A stretch of 64,000 nt of DNA from Porphyridium purpureum (Eukaryota; Rhodophyta; Bangiophyceae; Porphyridiales; Porphyridiaceae): the NCBI GenBank assembly GCA_008690995.1, contig VRMN01000008.1, positions 62,001 to 126,000 on the forward strand, written 5' to 3'. The notes under the pieces are model-generated. The model did no database searches and was not told where the DNA came from. It worked only from the letters and a program-made list of their open reading frames with translations. Positions 44,573 through 53,903 of this stretch are shown here, piece by piece (position 1 is the stretch's first letter; every line of letters begins with the position of its first letter). Position numbers and translations under genes: made by a program.

Positions 44573-44580
44573 TATAAAAG
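44573..44580 (+). promoter_or_regulatory. TATA box upstream of orphan secreted-protein gene
   Basis: TATAAAAG, 173 bp before the ATG at 44746. It is followed by a GGACCAGAG tandem repeat and a purine-rich leader. Confidence 0.55.
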
Positions 44581-44615
44581 CTGGTCCCGGCACAGGCTTC
44601 GGATAGTTCTTCGGG

Positions 44616-44647
44616 GACCAGAGGACCAGAGAACCAGCGGACCAGAG
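44616..44647 (+). repeat. Short GGACCAGAG tandem repeat
   Basis: About four imperfect units of 8-9 bp in the probable 5' leader of the secreted-protein gene. Confidence 0.65.
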
Positions 44648-44745
44648 AAAAAGAAGGAGGAGGAAAGGAAGCGAGACAAGATCCCATTTGGAGAAGAAGA
44701 GGACAAAGAGGACAGAGGAAAGACGCAAGAGAATCGAGAGACAAG

Positions 44746-45582
44746 ATGATGCCAAAGGTGCTGATTCTACTTTTGCTCTTGGTCGGCGTGGCACGCGCCT
44801 CGCCGGTGTTCCGTGAGGCCGAGACTTGTGATACATGTGAGCAGGTTGGAATGTGCCTGGCAGATGGGAACTGCGACGAGCTCAAGAATGCAGTGATCAA
44901 TGTCGTCAAGGATTCAATGCTGCTGAAACGTGTTCGCGTCACGTCGTTCATGACGCCAGATATGCCGCAGCAGTGTGACGCGTTCATCGGCCGTACATTC
45001 CGCCTGACACTCGACGACGGCTACGCACTACTTGAGCACCCAGTGATGAAGGTAGAATGCGACTACTGCAACGACAACTCGGCGATCCTTCGCCAATTGC
45101 GCACGAACACAAATGCTCATTTCGTGCTGTCGATGGAGCCCCAGGCATTCGGCCTGCCATCAACCGCCATCAAGCATTTGACAACGGTGCCCTGTGTGGA
45201 TGATCCGAACGTGAATGTGCACCACAGGTGGGTGAGGGACGCGAATCTGTACTACTCGTACCTGACTCTGAACACCGAAGACGATGATATTCTGATTGTG
45301 GCCAACTTCCGCGACTTCTGGCATTGTGATCCCGGGTTTGATGTGACGACGCACACTGGTTATCTTCAGTACCAGGACTTCCTCATTGGCAGGGTGGGTG
45401 AGACGGTCGACTCAATGCATCATGGCATGACCCCGGGAGCTATGCGCAGGATCAGGGAGAAGAACTTTGACGACTGCAGCGAAGATGAGCTGATTAAGGC
45501 AGGTAACGGCAACGTGATTGGATGTCTGAAGATCTTGGACGAGGAAGTCTTGAGTAGGCCCAGGAGGAACGGAAGGCAGTAA
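44746..45582 (+). CDS. Orphan secreted cysteine-containing protein
   Basis: A 278-residue protein I do not recognise. It starts with a clear signal peptide (MMPKVLILLLLLVGVARAS, cleavage probably after ARA). The mature part has a cysteine cluster near its start (CDTCEQVGMCLADGNCDEL), then CDAF, CDYCND, PCVDD, WHCDPG, DDCSED and GCLKI. This cysteine count suggests disulfides. A tryptophan/aspartate-rich patch (ILIVANFRDFWHCDPGFD) lies near the middle. The C terminus is basic. It has its own TATA box and sits in a gene-poor region. It could be a cell-wall or extracellular-matrix protein, but this is only a guess from the signal peptide. Confidence 0.75.
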   Translation: MMPKVLILLLLLVGVARASPVFREAETCDTCEQVGMCLADGNCDELKNAVINVVKDSMLLKRVRVTSFMTPDMPQQCDAFIGRTFRLTLDDGYALLEHPVMKVECDYCNDNSAILRQLRTNTNAHFVLSMEPQAFGLPSTAIKHLTTVPCVDDPNVNVHHRWVRDANLYYSYLTLNTEDDDILIVANFRDFWHCDPGFDVTTHTGYLQYQDFLIGRVGETVDSMHHGMTPGAMRRIREKNFDDCSEDELIKAGNGNVIGCLKILDEEVLSRPRRNGRQ

Positions 45583-46198
45583 CTTGCCTGAACTGGTCGA
45601 TGGCGTGACGCGCACCTTTATTGCAGCTGTCCGGAGGTCTTGCTCGGACGGCGTCACGCATTCTCTGTCGACAAACGCCAGACTCCGCCTCCGTCCAATA
45701 AGAGCCTGAGTGAGAAATTTCCTTCGAATTCAAGTCAAACCGAACCCTTGAACAAAGTCCATGCGCCAAGATGAACAAGTCAGGCGTCAACAAACGTGCG
45801 GCATCGTTTTCTCCCTTGAACATTTTTCATGAGTCGTAGATACGCAAATTAGAAAATATAAACCACCCATTTGTAGAATGGCACTCCGATCCAAGACATA
45901 GAATACAAACACATACAGCTCCTGTGGACATTTCAATCCTTCAGTACCCACGCCCATCCACGTCGCGGCCTCCGGCGCCCTTTTCCGATGTTCCGCTGCA
46001 CGCTGCAGCTGATGCCTCCTCCCTGGCACCTGAGGTCAACTGTCGACATCGCAAACGCCATCAGAAAAATCACAGAATACACGCGCTTTGTGATTCTTGA
46101 AACGCTCCCGCTGCATATTCTTCGGTGTTTGTCTTTCAGCCTTTTGATCAGTTTGATGTTGCGCGCGGAGGAGCAAGCAGGGGAGTCAGCGGAGTCAG

Positions 46199-46237
<39 letters not shown>

Positions 46238-46314
46238 CCTGTTGGGTGGTGGTGGTGTGGGGATATGAAGAAGCGTACAGGAACGGGGTTGTGTGTCTGA
46301 CGGGCAGAAGCACG
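45583..46314. other. Spacer with GA microsatellite
   Basis: 732 bp of flank between two rightward genes. A (GA)n run of about 30 bp lies at 46198-46231. The reading frame of the next gene is open through much of this stretch, but nothing in it looks conserved or structured. Confidence 0.45.
46198..46231 (+). repeat. (GA)n microsatellite
   Basis: About 15-16 perfect GA units, 85 bp before the ATG chosen for the coiled-coil protein; likely in its promoter or 5' leader. Confidence 0.85.
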
Positions 46315-49035
46315 ATGAACAAGGACTCGCGCACGGCGTCCAGCGCGTCGAGCGCGAGGCTCGGAAAGGAGCTCGCCGATCTTCGCCACCCGCAACAGCA
46401 ACAGCAGCAACAGCAGCAGCAAGCACAGCTGGCCAGTCACGCAATCGCGAACGGCCGTGGGGCACTAGGGGGAAAGTCAAGTGAGGATGAGTTTGTGGAT
46501 GTCTTTAGCCGTGACGTCTCGACAAGTAGCAACTGGAGTAACGTTTCTGCAGCTACAGCACGAAAGAAACACAAGCCGCCCAATCTTCAGCTCAAGGCGT
46601 TTGAGCGCTCTGACTCGGATTTGGCCTCTGGTCATCGAGACCATCTTATCGACGTGCACTCTAAATCGCGCACAGACGCAGCGGGAGTGCTCGGAAACAT
46701 TCCGCGACAGGCCGCCGTGATGGTGCTGTCGCCCAAACTGGGACAGAAGAACTCCAAGCACACGTTCGCAAGCGGCACTTCAGCACATGGCAAGGTCTCA
46801 CCGCCTCCACGCAATTGGAATCAGGTGGTTGGTGCGCGCACTGTTCAGCCAGAATCGTATGTTCCGTTCGATCCTGACAAGCAGGAGCCGCCGCCTCATT
46901 CGGAACCGTCGCGCGACCAGGAACAAAGTGTTCTTTTCAAATCTCTTGCAAGCTCACGACTGGCGAGCGGAACTGGCGATGCTGACAGAAGCGAAAGTCA
47001 AAGCCACACAGTCAGAGTAGCTGACAGCAGTGCAGGCGGTAGCCGCGCGATGTCGCGGCGCCTGACCTCGTCCTCGGGAGGGGAAGGGAAAAAGATCGTC
47101 AGCCGAACCACCTCGCGTGCCACTGTGGGGTTGCAAGAACGGTGTGTAGAACGCCGGAAAAAGAGGCAGGATGCTGCCATCTTTTTGCGCAAAAGTCAAA
47201 AGTCGTACTCACAGGATGATTCAATGTTGATGTCTGTGTCGACTGCACTCAACGGCCGCACACTCGAGTCCAAGCTAGACAACCTGGATGTGTGGGGTGA
47301 GGAAGACGAGGATGTGGCCGACCTTGATCAGAACTTTGGGGCTCCTCGCGTGTTGTTTCAAGGTGGGGCTCTCTCTTGTCTCGGCACCGTGTCAGCGACA
47401 AAGATGAACGGAATCGTTGCAGGCAGCGGCGGGCTCGGTGAAAAGGGCCTGGACTTTGCGCGCCAGTATCTTGCAGAACTGGCCGCGCACGAATCGACGA
47501 AGCAGAAGTACGAGCGTACCACCAAAAATTTAGAAACGACTGTGGCCCGAATCCATCACCTGAACCAAGAGTACAAGGCCGCCGAGAAGGAGTTTGCACA
47601 GAAATTATCGGCTGTTGAGGACGAATTGTATCAGGCTGTAAATGAGAATCTGCAGCTGATGTCTGCGCACGCTGAGGAACTGCAAGGCCGTGTGCTGCAG
47701 CACGCAGAACTGTGTTCGGAAATTGTCGACCACAAGAATGCTCGCGAGGAGTCCGCTGCGAAACTGCGAAACCTGATGGAAACCCTTCTGGCCAGTCCTG
47801 AGCTTGCCGAGCAGCCAGACGTTTTGCAAGAGCTCCTGTGCGCATTGCTCCCCGCAAGGCCCGACGAGGACTGCTTGAGCCCAAGTGCGGATGGCGCTTC
47901 AGGTTCAAAATTAATTAACCAGGCCGCGAGTAGTGGCAGAAAAACGAAAGATGTCAAAGACGAGGACCTCGGGTTGTCTATGTCATCTTCCGAGCAGCCT
48001 CCCACAGCTGTGAAAACGGTGCGAGAGAAGCTACTGGAAGCCGACTTGGAACAATCCATGAAATGTGTTCGAAATCTGAGCGAGAGACTGACTCTGCTCG
48101 AATCGGACATGAAAGTAGCTTTCCGCCACCTTCAGGAAGTTCACGATCTTGAAAAGTCACAGCTGACCAAACAGCTGCGAGAAGCCATTAAGAATAAGTT
48201 TCGCGAGGAAGATGAGGAAGGCCCTCCCTTCCTTCGTCGTGAATCTCCGCTGGACGCTCTCGACCTCTCACAACTGCCGGACACGGCGGCTTCATTTGGT
48301 GAGCAATCCGTGAATGGGTCTGCGCGCAGCCGCGATAGCAGAAACTACGGGGGCGTGGGTGGGAGTATTCGTTCGCACGCAAGTTCAGAGTGGCTCGAGG
48401 ATACGATGGGCGGTACCGACAATTCCGTGTATAAGATGACGGTAGAAGCACAGCTGGAGCGCGCGCTAGATCGCGAAGAGGAGCTGGAGCGAGACTTGCT
48501 GCTTCTGGAGGTTGAGAACGAGGAGCTTCGGCGCAAGCTGAAATCACGCACGGATGAGCCAGAGAAAATTTTGACCGAGCTTGTGGCTTGCAAGGTCAAG
48601 CTGGCGCTTTCGGAAGAGGAAAATGTGGCCCTGCGGAATGACATTCAAAAGGTGCTTCGGGAAGCGAAGACCGTGAGCAAGCACGCCGGAAGGGACGCCT
48701 GGTTTGCGCGTCTTCGCGCGCCGGTACTCGTGACGCCAGGCCGAGAGAACAAGCCGAGCGGACTAGCGCGTGGAGAGAGCAATGCACAGAGCGACGTGCC
48801 ATTCAGTTCACGCAAGTCGGTCAAGGCGCCTTTGTTGTCCGGAGCCGGGATCACCGCAATGCTATTTGGGCACGACTCGGACTCCAACTCGGAAGACGAT
48901 GCCATAAATGGTCCCCATTCCGCGGACTGCTATGAGACTGAACCAAGCTCAAGAGCGTTCCAGCATTTTCGAAGCGAATCTTCGGTTGTTGAAGCTGCAC
49001 TTGGCAAGTCGAGCAGAGCGGGAATCCATGTATAA
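46315..49035 (+). CDS. Large coiled-coil protein, unidentified
   Basis: A 906-residue protein with no recognised enzymatic domain. The first 360 residues are Ser/Lys/Arg-rich and disordered, with a poly-Gln run near residue 24-35 coded by CAG/CAA repeats. Coiled-coil segments appear at about 380-480 (QYLAELAAHESTKQKYERTTKNLETTV), 560-640 and 700-790 (AQLERALDREEELERDLLLLEVENEELRRKL). The tail is again Ser-rich. It could be a cytoskeletal or Golgi/centrosome-type scaffold, but no family is named. MNKDSRTASSASSARLG at 46315 looks like the real start; an upstream ATG at 45988 runs through the GA repeat. It converges on a carrier gene with 14 bp between stops. Confidence 0.75.
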   Translation: MNKDSRTASSASSARLGKELADLRHPQQQQQQQQQQAQLASHAIANGRGALGGKSSEDEFVDVFSRDVSTSSNWSNVSAATARKKHKPPNLQLKAFERSDSDLASGHRDHLIDVHSKSRTDAAGVLGNIPRQAAVMVLSPKLGQKNSKHTFASGTSAHGKVSPPPRNWNQVVGARTVQPESYVPFDPDKQEPPPHSEPSRDQEQSVLFKSLASSRLASGTGDADRSESQSHTVRVADSSAGGSRAMSRRLTSSSGGEGKKIVSRTTSRATVGLQERCVERRKKRQDAAIFLRKSQKSYSQDDSMLMSVSTALNGRTLESKLDNLDVWGEEDEDVADLDQNFGAPRVLFQGGALSCLGTVSATKMNGIVAGSGGLGEKGLDFARQYLAELAAHESTKQKYERTTKNLETTVARIHHLNQEYKAAEKEFAQKLSAVEDELYQAVNENLQLMSAHAEELQGRVLQHAELCSEIVDHKNAREESAAKLRNLMETLLASPELAEQPDVLQELLCALLPARPDEDCLSPSADGASGSKLINQAASSGRKTKDVKDEDLGLSMSSSEQPPTAVKTVREKLLEADLEQSMKCVRNLSERLTLLESDMKVAFRHLQEVHDLEKSQLTKQLREAIKNKFREEDEEGPPFLRRESPLDALDLSQLPDTAASFGEQSVNGSARSRDSRNYGGVGGSIRSHASSEWLEDTMGGTDNSVYKMTVEAQLERALDREEELERDLLLLEVENEELRRKLKSRTDEPEKILTELVACKVKLALSEEENVALRNDIQKVLREAKTVSKHAGRDAWFARLRAPVLVTPGRENKPSGLARGESNAQSDVPFSSRKSVKAPLLSGAGITAMLFGHDSDSNSEDDAINGPHSADCYETEPSSRAFQHFRSESSVVEAALGKSSRAGIHV
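46386..46424 (+). repeat. CAG/CAA repeat (poly-Gln)
   Basis: Run of CAA and CAG codons coding about ten glutamines near the N terminus of the coiled-coil protein. Confidence 0.75.
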
Positions 49036-49049
49036 ATATCTATGTTTAT

Positions 49050-50024
49050 CTATTCCACGACATCCAGCAAAGGTGCGGGCGACCGAGAGACAGTGAGATG
49101 CAGCTTCTTGACAAACTCGTATCCCATAAATAGTGACGCATGAACTGGAAACGCACGCAGCAACGTGACCCCAAGTCCACGCACGAGGAACTGCGGCCCT
49201 TCGCGGTCCAGGCTTGACACAAGGCAGTGCCATGTCGAGCGGTACTTCTTCCCCTCCACGTCCATTTGCATGCGTGTTTTGAGAACGTCGCTTCCGTATG
49301 TTGAACACCAGCCGATAACACCGGCTAGCCCACCTGCTATAAAAGCGCTCGTCGGCTCACCCATAGAGGGAGTGAGCGCGCGCTTGACCGTTTCATACGA
49401 GCAAAAGTAAACGCCATATCCTGGACCGTCCCGTACTGCAATGCAGGTGAAGCCACGATAGAGTGCCACGACGCCGCGCTCGCCCACGAGGCGTCTCGCA
49501 CACGCCCACGTTGACACACGTGACGAATCACGGCTGTTGAAGCGATTCGGGCGTTCATCCTGCATGACAAGCTTGACACACTCAAACGGGCACGCCACCA
49601 GTGCCTGCGCAAGTCCGCTGAGAGTGCCTGCCACGAAAAAGCGCAGTCCTGACGTCCAGTAGTCCGCGTGAGACTCACCAGCAGAAGGAAGGACCGAGAG
49701 CGCGTACCCGTAGCACGCGAAATTGCACGCCGTGATCAATGGCGTGGCCGCCAGCGGTGAGGCCACGCCCACAAACAATGCCTTGAGCTGTGCCCAGCTG
49801 TATGCGCGACTCGCGCTTGACAAGTGACGACGGACCAGCAAGCCCACGAGCTTTTGCCGCGGCAACATGTCTGCGCCGCGGTTTTGCATCCGCACACGAA
49901 TGGTATCGAGCGGCTGCCCGACCACCTGTGACACGGCTCCTCCAAAACATCCCGCGACAAACTCCACGACCGGCGTTGCCGCCTCGGCCACCACCGCACC
50001 GCACTCTACCCCACTACATTCCAT
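49050..50024 (-). CDS. Mitochondrial carrier (SLC25), carnitine/basic amino-acid-like clade
   Basis: A 324-residue carrier with the three signatures GQPLDTIRVRMQ, ACPFECVKLVMQ and YGSDVLKTRMQMD. The start GCFGGAVSQVVGQPLDTIRVRMQ and the pattern LYRGFTCIAVRDGPGYGVYFCSYE match the carnitine/acylcarnitine and ornithine/basic amino-acid branch (SLC25A20/A29/A45-like). The second signature has Glu in place of the usual Asp/Glu-Arg-x-Lys arrangement, so the substrate is uncertain. The ATG at 50024 is the first in frame. Confidence 0.88.
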   Translation of the reverse strand: MECSGVECGAVVAEAATPVVEFVAGCFGGAVSQVVGQPLDTIRVRMQNRGADMLPRQKLVGLLVRRHLSSASRAYSWAQLKALFVGVASPLAATPLITACNFACYGYALSVLPSAGESHADYWTSGLRFFVAGTLSGLAQALVACPFECVKLVMQDERPNRFNSRDSSRVSTWACARRLVGERGVVALYRGFTCIAVRDGPGYGVYFCSYETVKRALTPSMGEPTSAFIAGGLAGVIGWCSTYGSDVLKTRMQMDVEGKKYRSTWHCLVSSLDREGPQFLVRGLGVTLLRAFPVHASLFMGYEFVKKLHLTVSRSPAPLLDVVE

Positions 50025-51223
50025 TCCATTCCATCTCAAGACACACTCCCCCTTCACATCTCCGCCTCAACCCGGACAACCAAACGTTCTCGCGCTTAAC
50101 GGTTTCTCGTACTTTATCCCATTAAACCGTTTGCGCCGTTTGCGCCGTTTGATCACGAACTGCACCGCGGTGGGGGTACAGTGCACGCAAACAGGCCACA
50201 GTACCCTGGTCTGAGAATTTCAGTTCGCCATCCGCGTTTGTCGCTGAGGCGGGCGGAGCAGGCCGGGGGCAGACGAGTTGGGTGCCGCTGTGAGCGCGTT
50301 GCAGACATCAAGTGGACTGGTATCCTGCGCAAACGCCCGTTCAGGACGAGCAGCTGCTGCTGAAATGCAGAGAGTAAGGCGACACGATGGATGGCATCTC
50401 CACGGGAACTGCGACTGACCAGCGCGCGACAGGAGACGGCCGTTGTCGGCTATTGCGCCAGGAATCAGGGTGAACAAGCCGCCCGTCCGTGTCTCTTTCT
50501 GCAGCCCGCGCACGACGCTCAAGCTTGCCGCGGAGTATACTTTTGTCCAGTGCAGCCGTAGCCGTCGGTACGTAGTGAGCGCCAGTGAGAAAAGTCAAAC
50601 CGTTTCCTACCGACCACGGCAGTATGCGCAGCTGGCAGAACAGGAGGAACAAATGAATGTCATAACGACTTCTGTGCGAGCAATCGTACAGCGTACCATT
50701 CTTGCGCGCGGCGGCACCGACGATGTGTGAGCGCGTGGTGTTGTGATGGAGGATGAGATGGAGAGTCTCTTGTCACTCTGATCGTCGTGGTGAGTTGTTG
50801 GTGTCGGCTGGATAGTTACCAGTAAATCCTTTGGGATCGTATTCGTGTCAGAGGTAACACGAAGCAGCCGCAGCGGCAATTGCCACCGCCGTTGCGGCAG
50901 CAATGACACACATCTGGTGGAAGCAACACCACGAATGGACCACGAGACCGCAACGCACGCAACGTGAAGTTAAAGAGCGTTCGTATGAATAAAGCGGGGC
51001 CGTTTTGATAGGAAGTGCGCGGGCGTGCCTGCGCAGCGCGGTGCCGCGTGCCGCGGGCGGCATAGAAGGAGCGACGTGAGCCGGCGCGGACGGGAGACGG
51101 GTGGAGGATACAAGAAGGTGGGGCAACCGGGTTGTGGAGAGGGAGAGTCTCGGCAAGCGGGGAGGAGACGGCGGCGGTCGTGCGAGGACAGGAACGTCTG
51201 TGTGTGTTTGGGCTTGGGATACA
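50025..51223. promoter_or_regulatory. Divergent 1.2 kb region, carrier / PDX1
   Basis: No gene is recognised. GGGGTACAGTG at 50173-50183 and a second GTAC at 50201 (25 bp apart) lie about 150 bp before the carrier ATG. A GTTTGCGCC tandem duplication occurs near 50129-50150. The 100 bp before PDX1 are GA/GC-rich. Confidence 0.45.
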
Positions 51224-52201
51224 ATGACGGGAGTCGGGAATGTGGGGATGACGGACGGGACGGCGTTCGCAGAGACGGCGTCCGCGGTGTACGGGAATGG
51301 AGTGATGGCCGGAGACGTGAAGGGCACGTGGGCCGTGAAGGTGGGGCTGGCGCAGATGTTAAAGGGAGGGGTCATCATGGATGTGGTGACGCCCGAGCAG
51401 GCGCGTCTCGCCGAGCAGGCGGGAGCGTGCGCGGTCATGGCACTGGAGCGGATTCCGGCCGATATTCGTAAGAATGGCGAGGTGGCCAGGATGTCCGACC
51501 CGCAGATGATCAGGGAAATTAAGGCGGCCGTGTCCATTCCCGTCATGGCAAAGGCGCGCATCGGACACTTTGTGGAGGCGCAAATTCTCGAGGCCATCGG
51601 AGTCGACTACATTGACGAGAGCGAGGTACTCACACCTGCGGACGACCAGCATCACATCAACAAGCACGTATACAGCGTCCCGTTTGTGTGTGGCTGCCGC
51701 AACCTGGGCGAGGCACTGCGTCGCATTCAGGAGGGCGCCGCTTTTATCCGTACCAAGGGTGAGGCGGGAACGGGTAATGTTGTCGAGGCCGTGAGGCACG
51801 CGCGCGAGGTGAACGGCGCCATCCGCAGGCTCAAGACAATGGATGACGACGAGCTCTTCACTTACGCGAAAGAACTGGGCGCGCCGTACGCGCTTGTCAA
51901 GAGGACGCAGGAACTTGGCCGCTTGCCCGTCGTGCAGTTTGCCGCGGGCGGGGTCGCAACGCCCGCCGACGCCGCGCTCATGATGCAGCTGGGTATGGAC
52001 GGCGTGTTTGTGGGCTCGGGTATCTTCAAGAGCTCCGAGCCGCAGCGACGCGCCGAAGCTATTGTCAAGGCCGTCTCCAACTACAACAACGCCAAGATTC
52101 TCGCAGAGGTGTCCACAAACATCGGAGAGGCCATGGTCGGTATCGAGATGGACGCGCTGGTGCAGAAGTGGGCCGCGGACAGCAGACACGCAGCCAACTA
52201 A
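51224..52201 (+). CDS. PDX1: Pyridoxal 5'-phosphate synthase subunit PDX1/SNZ
   Basis: Forms PLP from ribose 5-phosphate, glyceraldehyde 3-phosphate and ammonia supplied by PDX2. The 325-residue protein has a short Gly/Ala-rich N terminus. The PdxS barrel follows: [89 protein letters not shown] with the first catalytic Lys, and [19 protein letters not shown] with the second. [24 protein letters not shown] and [10 protein letters not shown] complete the phosphate site. Length and order are normal. The ATG at 51224 is the first in frame. Confidence 0.97.
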   Translation: MTGVGNVGMTDGTAFAETASAVYGNGVMAGDVKGTWAVKVGLAQMLKGGVIMDVVTPEQARLAEQAGACAVMALERIPADIRKNGEVARMSDPQMIREIKAAVSIPVMAKARIGHFVEAQILEAIGVDYIDESEVLTPADDQHHINKHVYSVPFVCGCRNLGEALRRIQEGAAFIRTKGEAGTGNVVEAVRHAREVNGAIRRLKTMDDDELFTYAKELGAPYALVKRTQELGRLPVVQFAAGGVATPADAALMMQLGMDGVFVGSGIFKSSEPQRRAEAIVKAVSNYNNAKILAEVSTNIGEAMVGIEMDALVQKWAADSRHAAN

Positions 52202-53903
52202 AGCATCGGCCCGTCTTCCATTCTCTATGTTGTTGAACGGACCGTCTTGGTCTAAATGTGCGGACAGGATTCTCAGGCGCTACCGCTGCAGCCTTTTGTT
52301 AAGTACGTGGATAGAACACGAAAGAAAAAACAAAGCTCGCGTACGATAGGCCCTCCCTGTCCTTTTGCAAAAACCCTCGTGCCGAAAATTGAACGAAAGC
52401 TGCCATGTACCCAAACAAGAAGGCGTATGTTGACTGCTCAGAGCCACTTCAGGCGACCCCGAGTTTTTCCAGGGGAGCCCAGGACAACATGGGTTCGTGA
52501 TGGCATCGTGAGTGATGTGCTGTGAAGCGGGTCTCAAGCTGCAGCGATGGCGCTTGTGCCTGGCAGACACGGTCTCGCCAGAAAGAGCGCAGTGCGGGAG
52601 CGTGAAGAGGGCGCGGCACGGGTTCGGAGCAAAAGAAATTACAGTGGAGCAAGCATGTTGTAGCCGATTTCATGATGAATGATAGTACGCGGCCTCGGGG
52701 TGTTCGTGCAAAAGAGGGATGCACCGCGCGTGCCGGATATGATAAAGATGGCGCATCGACTGATTCGTGCCATGCAGGTGCTGACAGCGACCCTTTGGCG
52801 AGGTCGACGTCGATCCCCGTGATTCGGACCTTCTCGGTCCCGTGAACGTCACTTATATCGACGAGGAGACTGTTTGCTTTTATGACGGCGAAGCCTCGCA
52901 ACGCATTTGCAAAAGGATGTCCTGGCGCGTTTTACTGAAGTGCCTGTCAGTGTGGTCAACTCCAAAGTGATCCAAAATCTTGCAAATGTGCGCCGTCTTA
53001 GAAGGGATACTCTGCGGGCGATAATCTTGGGTGTCAGAGCATCAAGCACTTCGAACGAGCTACCGTACGAAATATCGCGAGTCATTGTGCGAGAAAACAC
53101 AGCTAATCGACGAAATGTACGGTTCATTCACAGCCAAAGAGAACGTTACATGGCGCGAATCGACCTTTCAAGCGCGCACACATGGAAACACGCACGGAGC
53201 ACGATGCCTTGCAATAGTGACTACGCTCACGTCCGCCTCCTTTGCAGTTGTGCTTCTGCCTAGTCCCAGAACAATGAGTCACACACAAGCGGCCAGTGTG
53301 GGTTCATCACTCGTGGCGGAAAATGTGTGAAAGGATGACCGTGCGCAAATTGTTTCCAGAAAAAGATCTAGCGCAGAACGGATACTCTGTGGACCCAGCC
53401 AACGCACATAAGGAAGGAATGAGCGAGATCCACTCGCGAGAGTCCTGGTGATCATTCGTGTACAAAGTAATTACATGTTTATGTGCGCCTTTCTCAAACG
53501 TATGCAACGCTGACTTGTATCTTCGACGCCCATTACAAGAAGTCTGAAGGAATGAAGTGAGCATAAGCACACTAGAACCCTTCTCCCTTTGATGACACGA
53601 GTGGCTTCACTCGGAAATCTGCACATATATTCTTTTCCAAGGAATTTTTCAACGAGCAGGATAGTGTTCTTGAATACCTGATTCTGACCCCCACGCCCGA
53701 AGGGCATGCCGACCACAACTGGGCGCAGATCTGCTCTTTTCGACCTCTTTGACAACGTCTGCATGCAATGCCATTCACTCGATCCTATCAAAAGGGCAGC
53801 TGCAACGTAGTTTGGTTACCTACGCCACACCTTTGAGCATGAGTTCCACGGCACTGAACACCATGACCAAAAACGTCCCCGAAAATGACATCTGACGTCC
53901 GAC
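52202..53903. other. Unassigned 1.7 kb between PDX1 and SCC3
   Basis: This should be only 3' flanks of two convergent genes but is long. Several short frames on both strands have protein-like composition, for example minus 53471-53791 (106 codons), plus 52907-53263 and minus 52849-53127. None starts convincingly or matches a family I know. It may hold an intron-containing gene, extra 3' exons of SCC3, or decayed coding sequence. Confidence 0.4.

Larger units (their letters stand above)
42517..44745. other. Gene-poor 2.2 kb between ITPK and an orphan secreted gene
   Basis: No gene is recognised. It contains a 9 bp tandem repeat at 43193-43228, GTAC cores at 43297, 43309 and 43339 (two as GAGGTACAGT, opposite strands), and a TATA box at 44573. 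A frame of 196 codons over 43007-43597 lacks an ATG start and crosses both the repeat and the GTAC array, so it is not called. A GGACCAGAG tandem lies at about 44616-44647. Confidence 0.5.

Noticed and set aside
53471-53791. 106-codon minus-strand frame with a faint likeness to RuvX/YqgF (VVVGMPFGRGG)
   Set aside because: One short motif only, no start or nuclease residues seen; kept merely as part of the unexplained region.
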